DNA of 29,414 nt from CAZART01 sp964487555 (GTDB taxonomy: Bacteria; Bacteroidota; Rhodothermia; Rhodothermales; VXPQ01), in contig CAZART010000067.1 in the NCBI GenBank assembly GCA_964487555.1, positions 1 to 29,414 on the forward strand. Reading direction: 5' to 3'. The notes beneath the pieces were generated by a model, which worked only from the letters and a program-made list of their open reading frames with translations, had not been told where the DNA came from and did no database searches. This document shows, piece by piece, positions 21,865-29,414 of this stretch (the first letter of the stretch is position 1; each line of letters begins with the position of its first letter). Both the position numbers and the translations under genes were made by a program.

Positions 21865-23064
21865 ATGTCTGACGCAGTTGCCAAGACGTCCATTCCCGAC
21901 GAACGCGGTCACTTCGGCCCGTTCGGCGGCGTGTTCGTGCCTGAAGTGTTGATTCCCGCGGTGAACGACCTGCGCGATGCCTATGCGGCCGCACGTGACG
22001 ACGCCGCGTTTCAAGAGGAGTACCGCCGTCTGCTCCGCGAGTATGTCGGCCGCCCCACCGCTCTGACACTCTGTGAGCGACTAACGGACGAGCTGGGGGG
22101 GCCGCGTATCTACTTGAAGCGCGAGGATCTCTGCCACACGGGTGCGCACAAGATCAACAACACGATCGGCCAGATCTTGCTCGCGCGGCGCATGGGCAAG
22201 AAGCGGATCATTGCGGAGACCGGGGCGGGCCAGCACGGTGTAGCGACGGCTACCGTCTGCGCGCGCTTTGGAATGGAGTGCATCGTTTACATGGGCGAGG
22301 AAGACGTCGAGCGGCAGCATCTCAACGTACTGCGGATGAAGCTGCTCGGCGCGGAGGTTCGCCCGGTGTCGAGCGGAAGCATGACGCTGAAGGATGCCAC
22401 TAATGAGGCGATTCGCGATTGGGTTACGAACGTCGGGGACACGTTCTATATCATCGGCTCGGTTGTCGGTCCGCACCCCTACCCCATGATGGTCCGCGAC
22501 TTCCAACGCATTATTGGCGATGAGACACGTGAGCAGCTGCTCAAGGCCGAAGGCCGCGAGACGCCCGATGCCGTCGTCGCCTGCGTAGGCGGTGGATCCA
22601 ATGCTATCGGGATATTCTACACCTTCATCGGAGATGCGAGCGTGCGATTGCAGGGCGTGGAGGCCGCCGGCGAGGGCCTCGACAAGCGGCATGCCGCCAC
22701 CCTTACATTGGGTACGCCCGGCATCCTGCACGGCACGATGAGCTTCTTGCTGCAAGACGATCAAGGACAGATTATGCTCGCCCATTCGATTTCGGCGGGC
22801 CTCGACTATCCCGGCGTCGGGCCCGAGCATGCGTTTTTGAAAGAATCGGGCAGGGTTCATTACGCCTCGATCACCGACGATGAAGCGATGAAGGGCGTCA
22901 AGCTGCTAGCGCGGACGGAGGGGATCATTCCCGCCCTTGAAACCGCCCACGCTGTGGCGTACCTGCCGGAGCTCGTCCGATCTATGAGCCCGCGCGAAGT
23001 GATCGTGGTCAACTGTTCGGGTCGAGGCGACAAGGATATGAACACCATTGCCCGCTTCCTGTAG
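21865..23064 (+). CDS. trpB: Tryptophan synthase beta subunit
   Basis: TrpB condenses indole with serine using pyridoxal phosphate. The 399-residue protein is full length, with the N-terminal GHFGPFGGVFVPEVLIP, the PLP lysine K96 in HTGAHKINNTIGQ, the catalytic glutamate E118 in AETGAGQHGVATAT, the phosphate-binding loop VGGGSNAIG and the C-terminal NCSGRGDKDM. The sequence around ISAGLDYPGVGPEHAFL matches TrpB1-type enzymes that pair with TrpA, and trpA is the next gene. Start ATG at 21865 is six bases after trpF. Confidence 0.98.
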   Translation: MSDAVAKTSIPDERGHFGPFGGVFVPEVLIPAVNDLRDAYAAARDDAAFQEEYRRLLREYVGRPTALTLCERLTDELGGPRIYLKREDLCHTGAHKINNTIGQILLARRMGKKRIIAETGAGQHGVATATVCARFGMECIVYMGEEDVERQHLNVLRMKLLGAEVRPVSSGSMTLKDATNEAIRDWVTNVGDTFYIIGSVVGPHPYPMMVRDFQRIIGDETREQLLKAEGRETPDAVVACVGGGSNAIGIFYTFIGDASVRLQGVEAAGEGLDKRHAATLTLGTPGILHGTMSFLLQDDQGQIMLAHSISAGLDYPGVGPEHAFLKESGRVHYASITDDEAMKGVKLLARTEGIIPALETAHAVAYLPELVRSMSPREVIVVNCSGRGDKDMNTIARFL

Positions 23065-23110
23065 CTCTCCTCGCTCAGAAGCGCGCTCCTCATTCACCAT
23101 CTATCACACG

Positions 23111-23941
23111 ATGTCGAGAATACGTGACGCCATCGCCGCCGCAGGCCATCGCGGAGAGAAAGCGATGGGCCTGTTCGTTACGAGCGGATTTCCGAATCCT
23201 GAGTCGACGCTTCGAATCCTCCAGGAAATCGACCGGAACGGGGCCGATTTTATCGAACTCGGAATGCCGTTCAGCGACCCGCTGGGTGAGGGCCTGCCTA
23301 TCCAGCGATCGAGCGAGCGCGCGCTAAGGAAAGGAATCCGGCTCGAAGGCACCCTTGAGACAGCCCGAGCATTTCGTGGGTCAAGCGAGACTCCCCTCCT
23401 CTTGATGGGGTACATCAATCCGATCTTTCATTTTGGCATCCGTCGATTCTGCCGCGCGGCCGTCGACGCCGGCGTCGACGGACTCATCTTGCCCGATCTT
23501 CCACCGGAAGAAAGCGGCATTATCCGCGGCGAGGCAGCGGCTGCCGGACTCGCGATGGTGAACCTCATCGCGCCGAATACGCCGGATGGCCGCGTGCGGA
23601 ATATCGACGAGATGACGACCGCCTTTGTATATGCCGTGTCGATCACCGGACTGACGGGAACCGGCCTTGGATCCGTCGACAGCGTCGAGACCTATCTCGC
23701 ACGCGTTCGTGCCCTCGTTCAGAAGAATCCGCTCCTCGTCGGCTTCGGCATCAAGAGTCACGACGACGCCGTGCGACTCAGCCGACACACCGACGGCTTC
23801 ATCGTCGGTTCCGCCCTGATCCGCCTTATTGAGACGGCATGGGACGATCCTTCGCTTGGCGCGGACGCTCGCCTGGAACGCATCGCTTCATTTACGCGCC
23901 AACTGAAGTACGGAGCCGCGGCTGTCGAGTCGCCGCCGTAA
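23111..23941 (+). CDS. trpA: Tryptophan synthase alpha subunit, with Glu at the position of catalytic Asp60
   Basis: TrpA releases indole from indole-3-glycerol phosphate and channels it to TrpB. The 276-residue TIM barrel keeps E49 (FIEL) and D56, YINPI, DGLILPDLPPEE, the VSITGLTGTG loop, GFGIKSHDDA and VGSAL. The segment that in E. coli reads PFSDPLADGP is here PFSDPLGEGLPIQ (residues 53-65), so residue 60, catalytic Asp in the E. coli enzyme, is Glu. Numbering matches E. coli without gaps. The protein otherwise looks intact, and the gene is in a complete operon. ATG at 23111 is the first codon of MSRIRDAIAAAG; an in-frame start at 23048 overlaps trpB and adds an implausible Ser-rich segment. 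Confidence 0.95.
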   Translation: MSRIRDAIAAAGHRGEKAMGLFVTSGFPNPESTLRILQEIDRNGADFIELGMPFSDPLGEGLPIQRSSERALRKGIRLEGTLETARAFRGSSETPLLLMGYINPIFHFGIRRFCRAAVDAGVDGLILPDLPPEESGIIRGEAAAAGLAMVNLIAPNTPDGRVRNIDEMTTAFVYAVSITGLTGTGLGSVDSVETYLARVRALVQKNPLLVGFGIKSHDDAVRLSRHTDGFIVGSALIRLIETAWDDPSLGADARLERIASFTRQLKYGAAAVESPP

Positions 23942-24022
23942 CTCGTATGGGCCGGCCCAGCAACCGATCCGCCCTGCGCTGCGTTGTAGAGGCGATTGAA
24001 TCGCAAACAAATCACAGGACCG

Positions 24023-25147
24023 ATGCTCCAGGTGTCAGGTCGGTATGTTAAACGCGTCGGATGGCTGTTTACATTGCTGTTCACGGCGATGGCCGTCTCC
24101 GGCTGCGAGTTGGGCGAATACAAGCCGAAGGCCGTCGGGAAAGAGGGCGAAATCATCATCGTGGTCGACTCTTCACGCTGGAACGGCCCAATCGGTGACG
24201 CCATGCGGTCGACGGTCGGCGCTTTTCTCGGCACGCTTCCCGCCCCCGAACGCCGCTTCGATTTACGTGCGATGGATCTTGAGGCCGATCGTGATCTATC
24301 TCAGGTCCGCAAGCAGAAGAACGTCGTCTTCGTCGCTCCGCTTAGCGACACGACCAACGAAGCCAGGTACATCCGCAACGTGTTTGATGAGGCGGCGCAG
24401 GAGGCCATCATGAGCGGCGACGGCGTCGTCGTTGCGCGTGAGGATCTGTGGCGCAGGGACCAGAACATATTCTACGTCACGGGACTGGACGTCGAGGCCG
24501 TCGTTGATGCTATCCAGCGCCGCGCCGACGACATGATCCGCACCTTCAATGAGGCTACGCGGCGGCGGATGACCGTGGATATGTTCGATCGTGGCCGCCA
24601 GGTCGACCTCGAAGATTATCTCATGGAAACGCGCGGCTTCGCCGTTAACGTGCAGCACGATTATCAGATCGCGATCGACACGACCAATTTCATCTGGCTC
24701 CGACGGATTCTCTCCGAAACGTGGCGCAGCCTTTTTATCTGGCATGCGAATGCGAACCCCGCCGATCTCTCGCCGGAATGGATCTACGCCATACGTGATT
24801 CGCTGACCGCGCAGTACGTCCAGGGAAATTTGGGTGGATGGGTCAGGATCCATCGGCACGAAAAACGCCCGCTAATCACTCAAAACATCGATTTCCTGGG
24901 CCACTACGGCTTCGAAACGCGCGGCGTCTGGCACATGGTCGGTGAGGAAAACGGAGAAATCGTCGAATTCGGGATGGGTGGACCCTTTGTGAACTACACC
25001 TTCTACGACCGTTCCTCAGGCCGCATCTATATGATCGACGGCATGGTGTTCGCGCCGGGCTTCGACAAGCGGGAATTTCTTCGTCAGATGGAGGTGATTG
25101 CGCATACGTTTAGGATGAGGGAAGCGGACGAGGAAGGGCCGGAGTAA
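24023..25147 (+). CDS. DUF4837-type lipoprotein
   Basis: From ATG 24023 the 374-residue product has a lipoprotein signal, KRVGWLFTLLFTAMAVSGC, with the lipid-anchor cysteine at residue 28. The rest matches the DUF4837 pattern of Bacteroidota: GEIIIVVDSSRWNGPIGDAMR, an ERRFDL block, KNVVFVAPL, GDGVVVAREDLWRRDQ, TRRRMTVDMFDRGRQ and the tail MIDGMVFAPGFDKREFLRQMEVIAHTFR. The function is unknown; a periplasm-facing, membrane-anchored location is inferred. A TTG at 23996 would lengthen the N-terminus by nine residues and weaken the signal. It lies 81 bases after trpA on the same strand without a visible terminator, so it may be read from the trp promoter. Confidence 0.87.
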   Translation: MLQVSGRYVKRVGWLFTLLFTAMAVSGCELGEYKPKAVGKEGEIIIVVDSSRWNGPIGDAMRSTVGAFLGTLPAPERRFDLRAMDLEADRDLSQVRKQKNVVFVAPLSDTTNEARYIRNVFDEAAQEAIMSGDGVVVAREDLWRRDQNIFYVTGLDVEAVVDAIQRRADDMIRTFNEATRRRMTVDMFDRGRQVDLEDYLMETRGFAVNVQHDYQIAIDTTNFIWLRRILSETWRSLFIWHANANPADLSPEWIYAIRDSLTAQYVQGNLGGWVRIHRHEKRPLITQNIDFLGHYGFETRGVWHMVGEENGEIVEFGMGGPFVNYTFYDRSSGRIYMIDGMVFAPGFDKREFLRQMEVIAHTFRMREADEEGPE

Positions 25148-25181
25148 GCGAAGTGCATTCGGATTTCTATTTTTTGCAGAT

Positions 25182-26111
25182 ATGGCGACAGACACACAGG
25201 TTAAGGAGACGGGAGTGGACGTGAACGGGACGGAGCAACACGTTCTGCGACTCGGGCTCCCGAAGGGCAGCCTGCAGGAATCAACGTTCGAGTTGATGCA
25301 CCGGGCCGGATACAACTTTTCGGTAAGCGAGCGCTCCTATTTCCCTTCCACAGATGACGAAGAGCTTACGGCGATGCTCGTACGCGCACAGGAAATGGCG
25401 CGATACGTACAGGACGGTGTCTTCGATGCGGGCATCACGGGCAAGGACTGGGTGCTCGAAACAGGTTCGGATGTCGTAGAGGTCGATGACCTCATCTATT
25501 CGAAGGCCAGCATGCGACCCGTTCGTTGGGTGTTGGCCGTTCCGGAGACCTCCGCCATCCAGACCGTCCACGATCTTGCCGGCATGCGCATCGCAACGGA
25601 AGTCGTGAACATTACGCGCCAGTGGTTAGCCAGGAACGGCGTCGAAGCCGACGTCGAGTTTTCGTGGGGTGCTACAGAGGCGAAATGCCCGGATCTGGTT
25701 GATGCGATCGTTGAAGTCACCGAGACCGGCTCGTCGCTGCGGGCCAACAAGCTGCGCATCGTCGAGGTTCTGATGGAGTCGAACACCCAGCTCATCGCTA
25801 ACAAAAAAGCCTGGGAGGATCCGTGGAAGCGGCGAAAGATCGAAAACATCGCCATGCTGATGCAGGGCGCCATTCGGGCCGAAGGCCGCGTCGGCCTGAA
25901 GCTGAACGCGCAGCGAGCGGACGCGGACAATATCATCGCCCTCCTGCCGGCCCTCCGCCGGCCGACCGTCTCTCCCCTTGCGAACGGCGACGACTGGGTA
26001 GCGATCGAAACGGTGATCGAAGAGCGTCAGGTTCGACGCCTCCTTCCCGAACTAAAGCGAGCCGGTGCGGAAGGGATCATCGAGTTTGAGCTGAACAAGA
26101 TTATTCCCTGA
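25182..26111 (+). CDS. hisG: ATP phosphoribosyltransferase (long form)
   Basis: HisG couples ATP to PRPP in the first step of histidine synthesis. The 309-residue protein has the substrate block LRLGLPKGSLQESTFELM (about 22-39), FDAGITGKDWV, LIYSKASMRPVRWVLAVPE, and the PRPP region IATEVVNITRQWL with GATEAKCPDLVDAIVEVTETGSSLRANKL. The C-terminal 80 residues (ENIAMLMQGAIRAEGRVGLKLNA to the end) form the ACT-like HisG_C domain that allows allosteric inhibition by histidine, so no HisZ is needed. It stands alone without other his genes, 34 bases after the DUF4837 gene. About 20 residues precede the first strand, so a shorter start is possible. Confidence 0.96.
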   Translation: MATDTQVKETGVDVNGTEQHVLRLGLPKGSLQESTFELMHRAGYNFSVSERSYFPSTDDEELTAMLVRAQEMARYVQDGVFDAGITGKDWVLETGSDVVEVDDLIYSKASMRPVRWVLAVPETSAIQTVHDLAGMRIATEVVNITRQWLARNGVEADVEFSWGATEAKCPDLVDAIVEVTETGSSLRANKLRIVEVLMESNTQLIANKKAWEDPWKRRKIENIAMLMQGAIRAEGRVGLKLNAQRADADNIIALLPALRRPTVSPLANGDDWVAIETVIEERQVRRLLPELKRAGAEGIIEFELNKIIP

Positions 26112-26151
26112 CGTGGATGCTGAAATAAGGCGGCATCAACGTGGCGGTCCC

Positions 26152-26508
26152 ATGAGGCTCGTTCCTGCACTCCTGATGGTGGTCGGGGCCGCGTGCGCTC
26201 CGTCGCCGGAGCCGGGGCCGATCGATGACAGCACGATGGTAAACGTGTTGGTGGAGCTGCATCTTGTGGTGGGACGGGCGGAAGTGGCAAACGACGTCCC
26301 TCCGAACATACGGGACTCCATTCTCACGGCCTACGACGTGGATAGCACCACCTACGCGCACGCTGTCACGTATTACGCAGCGCACCCGGAGAAGTACGAG
26401 GAGATTTACACTCGCGTTCTGGATCGGCTGAACAGCGAGAGGTTCCCACGTGATCAGTCGACAGGAGACGGGGCGACGTCGGCTCCGCCCACACGGTCCC
26501 CGCGCTGA
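26152..26508 (+). CDS. DUF4296-type small lipoprotein
   Basis: From ATG 26152 the 118-residue product has a short signal, MRLVPALLMVVGAAC, with the cysteine at residue 15, and a helical domain that fits DUF4296: MVNVLVELHLVVGRAEVA, RDSILTAYDVDSTTYAHAVTYYAAHPEKYEEIYTRVLDRL. The family is known from Bacteroidota and has no assigned function. The C-terminus is polar and probably disordered (STGDGATSAPPTRSPR). It lies 40 bases after hisG on the same strand and converges on recQ, with nine bases between the two stops. Confidence 0.82.
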   Translation: MRLVPALLMVVGAACAPSPEPGPIDDSTMVNVLVELHLVVGRAEVANDVPPNIRDSILTAYDVDSTTYAHAVTYYAAHPEKYEEIYTRVLDRLNSERFPRDQSTGDGATSAPPTRSPR

Positions 26509-26517
26509 CGGAAAGGA

Positions 26518-28485
26518 TCAAGCCGGCCTCGCGCGGTCAAGGAAACGCCGGCCTTTTGCGGTGATCTCAATGCGATCGCGGAGTGGGCCTCTCGCTGCAA
26601 CGTATCCCTCCCGGATCAGCCAATCCAAAAGCTGATCGATCCGGTACGCTGGAACGCCGTTCTTCGCCACCCACGCTTCGGGGGGACGTGCGCTCGCCAC
26701 GCCCCACAGGATCTCCTTGAGGATGGATTCGTCGGACGTTTTGATGGGAAGCGGCTCGTGTCGGCCCAGGCACACGTCGCACGTTCCGCAGCGGTCCGGC
26801 GCCTTCTCGCCGAAATAGGTCAGCAAGAAATGTCGCCGACAATCCGATGAGTGGGCGTAGCGGATCATGTCGTCTAGCTGCTTTTCCGCTCGCTTGCGGG
26901 CCGCCTTCACCACCCTTCCATCGACCGGAATTTTAGCGCTACGCGCTTCCAAAAATTGTATTCGGAGGGTTCGTTCGGGGGCTTGCCAGTCGAAGAGGTC
27001 GTGGTCGCGGAGAAAGTCGAGCCCCTTCAGGAGCCGCTTTCGTTCGAGGCCGGTACGGTGCTCCAGCATCCGGAGGTCCACCTCCCACCACGACGAAAAT
27101 GCATCGGCGTGGACGTTCCTGAGAAGGGAGCGAATGAATTCGCTCAGCGCTTCGTTAGAAAGGCTCGCCGCATAGGCACGCACGTGGTCGGCGGGTTGCG
27201 TGAAGCGGATCAGTCCGAAGTTCTTTCGGATCGGCATCATGCTCCAGGTCCCCTGCCGCTCCAACAAATCAACGGCCGTTCGAACTTTCGCCGCCGAATG
27301 GCCGGACAACTTCGCGATCGCTTCCGCGCGAAGCATGACCGGCTCGTCAGGCAGCGATCCGATAGGGACCTGCGCCAGGCTGCACGTCGCATCATAGATC
27401 TTGCATACTTCTTTCGCCGTAGGATGGCTGTCGTCGATGAGAGCGTGCGGCGTCTGTTCGTCGCCGTCATGGTATAACAAGACGGCGAAGGACGTTTTCC
27501 CATCTCTCCCTCCGCGGCCGGCCTCCTGGTAATACCCTTCGAGTGTCCCCGGCAGGTCCACATGGATCACGAAGCGCACGTCCGGTTTGTCGATGCCCAT
27601 CCCGAACGCATTCGTGGCCACAATAAGCCGCTTTTCGTTCTCCAGCCACGCCTCCTGCATGATTTCGCGAACCGACGTATTCAGGCCACCGTGGTAGGAG
27701 GCGACTGTCTGCCCCTGACCCTCCAACCACGCCGACCACTCCTCCACACCACGACGAGTCGCGGAGTAAACGACGCCGGTGCCGGGCACGTTGTGAAGCA
27801 CGTCGAGCACCTTTTTCCGTTTGTTTTCCGTGCGGAAGACCGACCAGACGATGTTTGGCCGGTCGAAGCCGCGCACGATCACTTCAGCATCTCGCAACGC
27901 CAGGTGCTCGACGATATCCTTACGGACGCGTGGCGTCGCCGTGGCGGTGACGGCCATGGTGGGCGGATCCCCGAAGCGTTTACGAGCGTCGTCTATTTCC
28001 AGGTAAGCCGGACGGAAGTTGTGTCCCCATTCCGAGATGCAGTGGGCCTCGTCGACGGCGAGCATCGAAACGTTGAGACGGGCGGCTCGCGCCAGAAACA
28101 GCTCCGACTGGAGCCGCTCCGGAGCCAGATAGAGCAGCTTATAACGTCCGTGCTCGGCGTCACTCCACCGCTGATCGATCTGCCGCATTGAAAGGGAGCT
28201 ATTGATGAACGTCGCCTCGACGCCGCGGGCATGCAGCCCGCCGACCTGATCTTGCATCAGAGCGATAAGAGGCGAAATAACAATCGTTAGCCCCTCTTGC
28301 ATGATGGCCGGCACCTGGTAGCACACCGACTTCCCTCCTCCGGTCGGCAAAATCGCCAGCAGATCCCTTCCCTCCAGAATCGTTCGAACGATCTCCCACT
28401 GGCCCGGTCGAAAATCATCGTGGCCCCAGTAGCGCTGAAGCACGCCGCGTGCTCGCTCGTAGGATGTGTCGGTGGTATTCGTCAC
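26518..28485 (-). CDS. recQ: RecQ-family ATP-dependent DNA helicase
   Basis: The protein unwinds DNA 3' to 5' in recombination repair and fork restart. With the GTG at 28485 it has 655 residues: motif 0 WGHDDFRPGQ, Walker A GGGKS (49-53), DEAH box (145-148), TATATP, GMGIDKPDVRFVIH and the arginine-finger block EAGRGGRDG (about 321-329). The zinc cluster (C549, C566, C569, C572 in a CRRHFLLTYFGE...CGTCDVC pattern) lies about 170 residues later than in E. coli RecQ. A winged-helix-like segment precedes it and another follows; no HRDC domain is seen. Bacteroidota-type RecQ proteins share this order. A TTG at 28542 with GAGG seven bases upstream would add 19 residues, so the start is open. Confidence 0.93.
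   Translation of the reverse strand: MTNTTDTSYERARGVLQRYWGHDDFRPGQWEIVRTILEGRDLLAILPTGGGKSVCYQVPAIMQEGLTIVISPLIALMQDQVGGLHARGVEATFINSSLSMRQIDQRWSDAEHGRYKLLYLAPERLQSELFLARAARLNVSMLAVDEAHCISEWGHNFRPAYLEIDDARKRFGDPPTMAVTATATPRVRKDIVEHLALRDAEVIVRGFDRPNIVWSVFRTENKRKKVLDVLHNVPGTGVVYSATRRGVEEWSAWLEGQGQTVASYHGGLNTSVREIMQEAWLENEKRLIVATNAFGMGIDKPDVRFVIHVDLPGTLEGYYQEAGRGGRDGKTSFAVLLYHDGDEQTPHALIDDSHPTAKEVCKIYDATCSLAQVPIGSLPDEPVMLRAEAIAKLSGHSAAKVRTAVDLLERQGTWSMMPIRKNFGLIRFTQPADHVRAYAASLSNEALSEFIRSLLRNVHADAFSSWWEVDLRMLEHRTGLERKRLLKGLDFLRDHDLFDWQAPERTLRIQFLEARSAKIPVDGRVVKAARKRAEKQLDDMIRYAHSSDCRRHFLLTYFGEKAPDRCGTCDVCLGRHEPLPIKTSDESILKEILWGVASARPPEAWVAKNGVPAYRIDQLLDWLIREGYVAARGPLRDRIEITAKGRRFLDRARPA
26522..26557 (+). 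terminator. Weak terminator-like hairpin after the DUF4296 gene
   Basis: GCCGGC at 26522-26527 and again at 26547-26552 are self-complementary and can pair across a 19-base loop, followed by CTTTT. It would end plus-strand transcription coming from trp-DUF4837-hisG-DUF4296. The stem is short and the loop long, and the sequence also codes for the recQ C-terminus on the other strand. Confidence 0.3.
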
Positions 28486-28608
28486 TTCGTGGTGGATTAA
28501 GCTCGAGCAGCCTTCGTCGAGTCGATCTCGCCGAACAATCAACCGTGCGCCTCGTAGGGTTTTTCTTTAAGATACGGCCGCATAGCCTGCCTTCGAAGTC
28601 CGCCGTTC

Positions 28609-29414
28609 ATGCCGGAAAACCATCCTCTGGTTTCGATTGTCATCGTCTCGTGGAACGCCCTGCCGCTTTTGAAGACGTGCCTTCCGTCGGTAGTGAATTC
28701 CCGCTATTCCAACTTCGAGATCATCGTTGCCGACAATGCATCCACCGACGGAACCGCTGAATGGCTTCATCAGCAGTTTCCACAGGTGATGGTCGTCCGG
28801 CATCCTGCAAACTGGATGTTCTGCCGCGGAAACAACGAAGCGCTGCCGTACACGTCGGGCAAGTACGTCGTCCTCCTGAACAACGACGTCGAGGTTTCGC
28901 GGGGCTGGCTTGCCCCCCTCGTCGACGCAATGGAGTCGGCGCCGCGCGTTGCAGCCATACAGCCGAAGCTGCTACAGCACGCCGATCGCAGTCGTTTCGA
29001 ATATGCCGGTGCGTCGGGCGGGTTTCTCGACCGCTTCGGATATCCGTTTACGCGCGGCCGGATCTTTTCCACCATGGAGGAAGACCGCGGACAATATGAC
29101 GACGCGCGCGACGTCTTCTGGGCCACCGGGGCCGCCTTGATGCTGCGACGGAGCGCTCTCGAGGAGGTCGGCTTTCTGGACGAGCAGTTCGTAATGCATA
29201 TGGAGGAAATCGACCTGTGCTGGCGGCTTCACCGCGCGGGCTACCGGGTTCGCGTCGAGCCCTCCAGCGTCGTCTATCATATTGGGGGCGGCTCGCTGCC
29301 GCAGGGCGATGCGCGGAAGGCCTATTTCAATTTTCGGAACAGCCTTCTACTGTTATACAAGAACCTTCCACCGGAAGCGTGGACGCGTGTCCTGGCAACC
29401 CGCATCGTGCTCGA
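28609..29414 (+). CDS. Family 2 glycosyltransferase, C-terminus outside the window
   Basis: ATG at 28609 opens a frame of 268 codons that runs off the window end. The product has the GT2 pattern: LVSIVIVSWNALPLLKTCLPS at the N-terminus, the NDP-binding DNASTDGTAEWL, the acidic metal motif NNDVEVSRGWLAPLVDA, then FWATGAALMLRRSALEEVGF and the catalytic MHMEEIDLCWRLHRAGYRV, followed by VVYHIGGGS. This arrangement is typical of rhamnosyl- or other transferases of surface polysaccharide assembly, acting on the cytoplasmic face. Late hydrophobic segments may be missing because the gene is cut. It is divergent from recQ with about 66-123 bases between them; a polysaccharide gene cluster may follow. 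Confidence 0.92.
   Translation, partial: MPENHPLVSIVIVSWNALPLLKTCLPSVVNSRYSNFEIIVADNASTDGTAEWLHQQFPQVMVVRHPANWMFCRGNNEALPYTSGKYVVLLNNDVEVSRGWLAPLVDAMESAPRVAAIQPKLLQHADRSRFEYAGASGGFLDRFGYPFTRGRIFSTMEEDRGQYDDARDVFWATGAALMLRRSALEEVGFLDEQFVMHMEEIDLCWRLHRAGYRVRVEPSSVVYHIGGGSLPQGDARKAYFNFRNSLLLLYKNLPPEAWTRVLATRIVL

Noticed and set aside
23942..24022. Possible end of the trp operon after trpA
   Set aside because: No hairpin with a T run and no promoter boxes are visible, so neither a terminator nor a separate promoter for the DUF4837 gene is called.
25148..25181. His-rich leader or attenuator before hisG
   Set aside because: The gap is only 34 bases and holds no His codon run or hairpin.

Overview
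The window looks like chromosomal DNA from a high-GC member of the Bacteroidota/Rhodothermota side of the tree. This is an inference from gene content. Supporting signs are two lipoproteins resembling the DUF4837 and DUF4296 families, a TonB-dependent receptor with an N-terminal carboxypeptidase-regulatory-like domain, a RecQ of the Bacteroidota-like layout with a late zinc knot, and many starts without a clear Shine-Dalgarno sequence. I see no phage, insertion sequence, CRISPR array or replication origin.

Layout. Positions 1-446 hold a minus-strand tRNA cluster (Thr-TGT, Tyr-GTA, Gly-TCC, the last cut by the window edge) with a good promoter. The same anticodon order precedes tuf in E. coli, so a second tRNA-Thr and tuf may lie just outside. 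Positions 473-3576 are a minus-strand unit queA-ispD-ispF-dedA with a promoter, and a small tandem duplication sits over the ispD start. Positions 3640-7889 hold a lipoprotein and TonB receptor pair, a convergent cytoplasmic BtuF-like protein and a stand-alone PAS protein. Positions 7870-14123 are minus strand: a DUF2179 membrane protein, a Tat-exported amidase, transketolase and a VKOR-DsbA fusion. An MscS channel follows on the plus strand at 14288-15259.

The core of the window is a complete tryptophan operon at about 15282-23941: promoter, leader peptide, attenuator, trpE, a helical protein of unknown function, trpS, trpG, trpD, trpC, trpF, trpB, trpA. The leader peptide is 27 residues with three consecutive Trp codons plus a fourth. 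It is followed by a perfect 10-bp terminator hairpin whose 5' arm can instead pair with a near-copy of the 3' arm lying inside the leader coding sequence. That is the geometry of ribosome-mediated transcription attenuation. It places both Trp biosynthesis and tryptophanyl-tRNA synthetase under a sensor of charged tRNA-Trp. The same strand continues with a DUF4837 lipoprotein, hisG and a DUF4296 lipoprotein, then convergent recQ and the start of a family 2 glycosyltransferase.

A second theme is that several gene boundaries are filled with short-period repeats of unrelated sequence: heptamers and a 20-mer before the amidase, heptamers before trpE, octamers after trpE, and a polypurine tract at the end of trpC. 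Together with the ispD duplication they suggest that slippage-type expansion shapes intergenic spacers in this genome.
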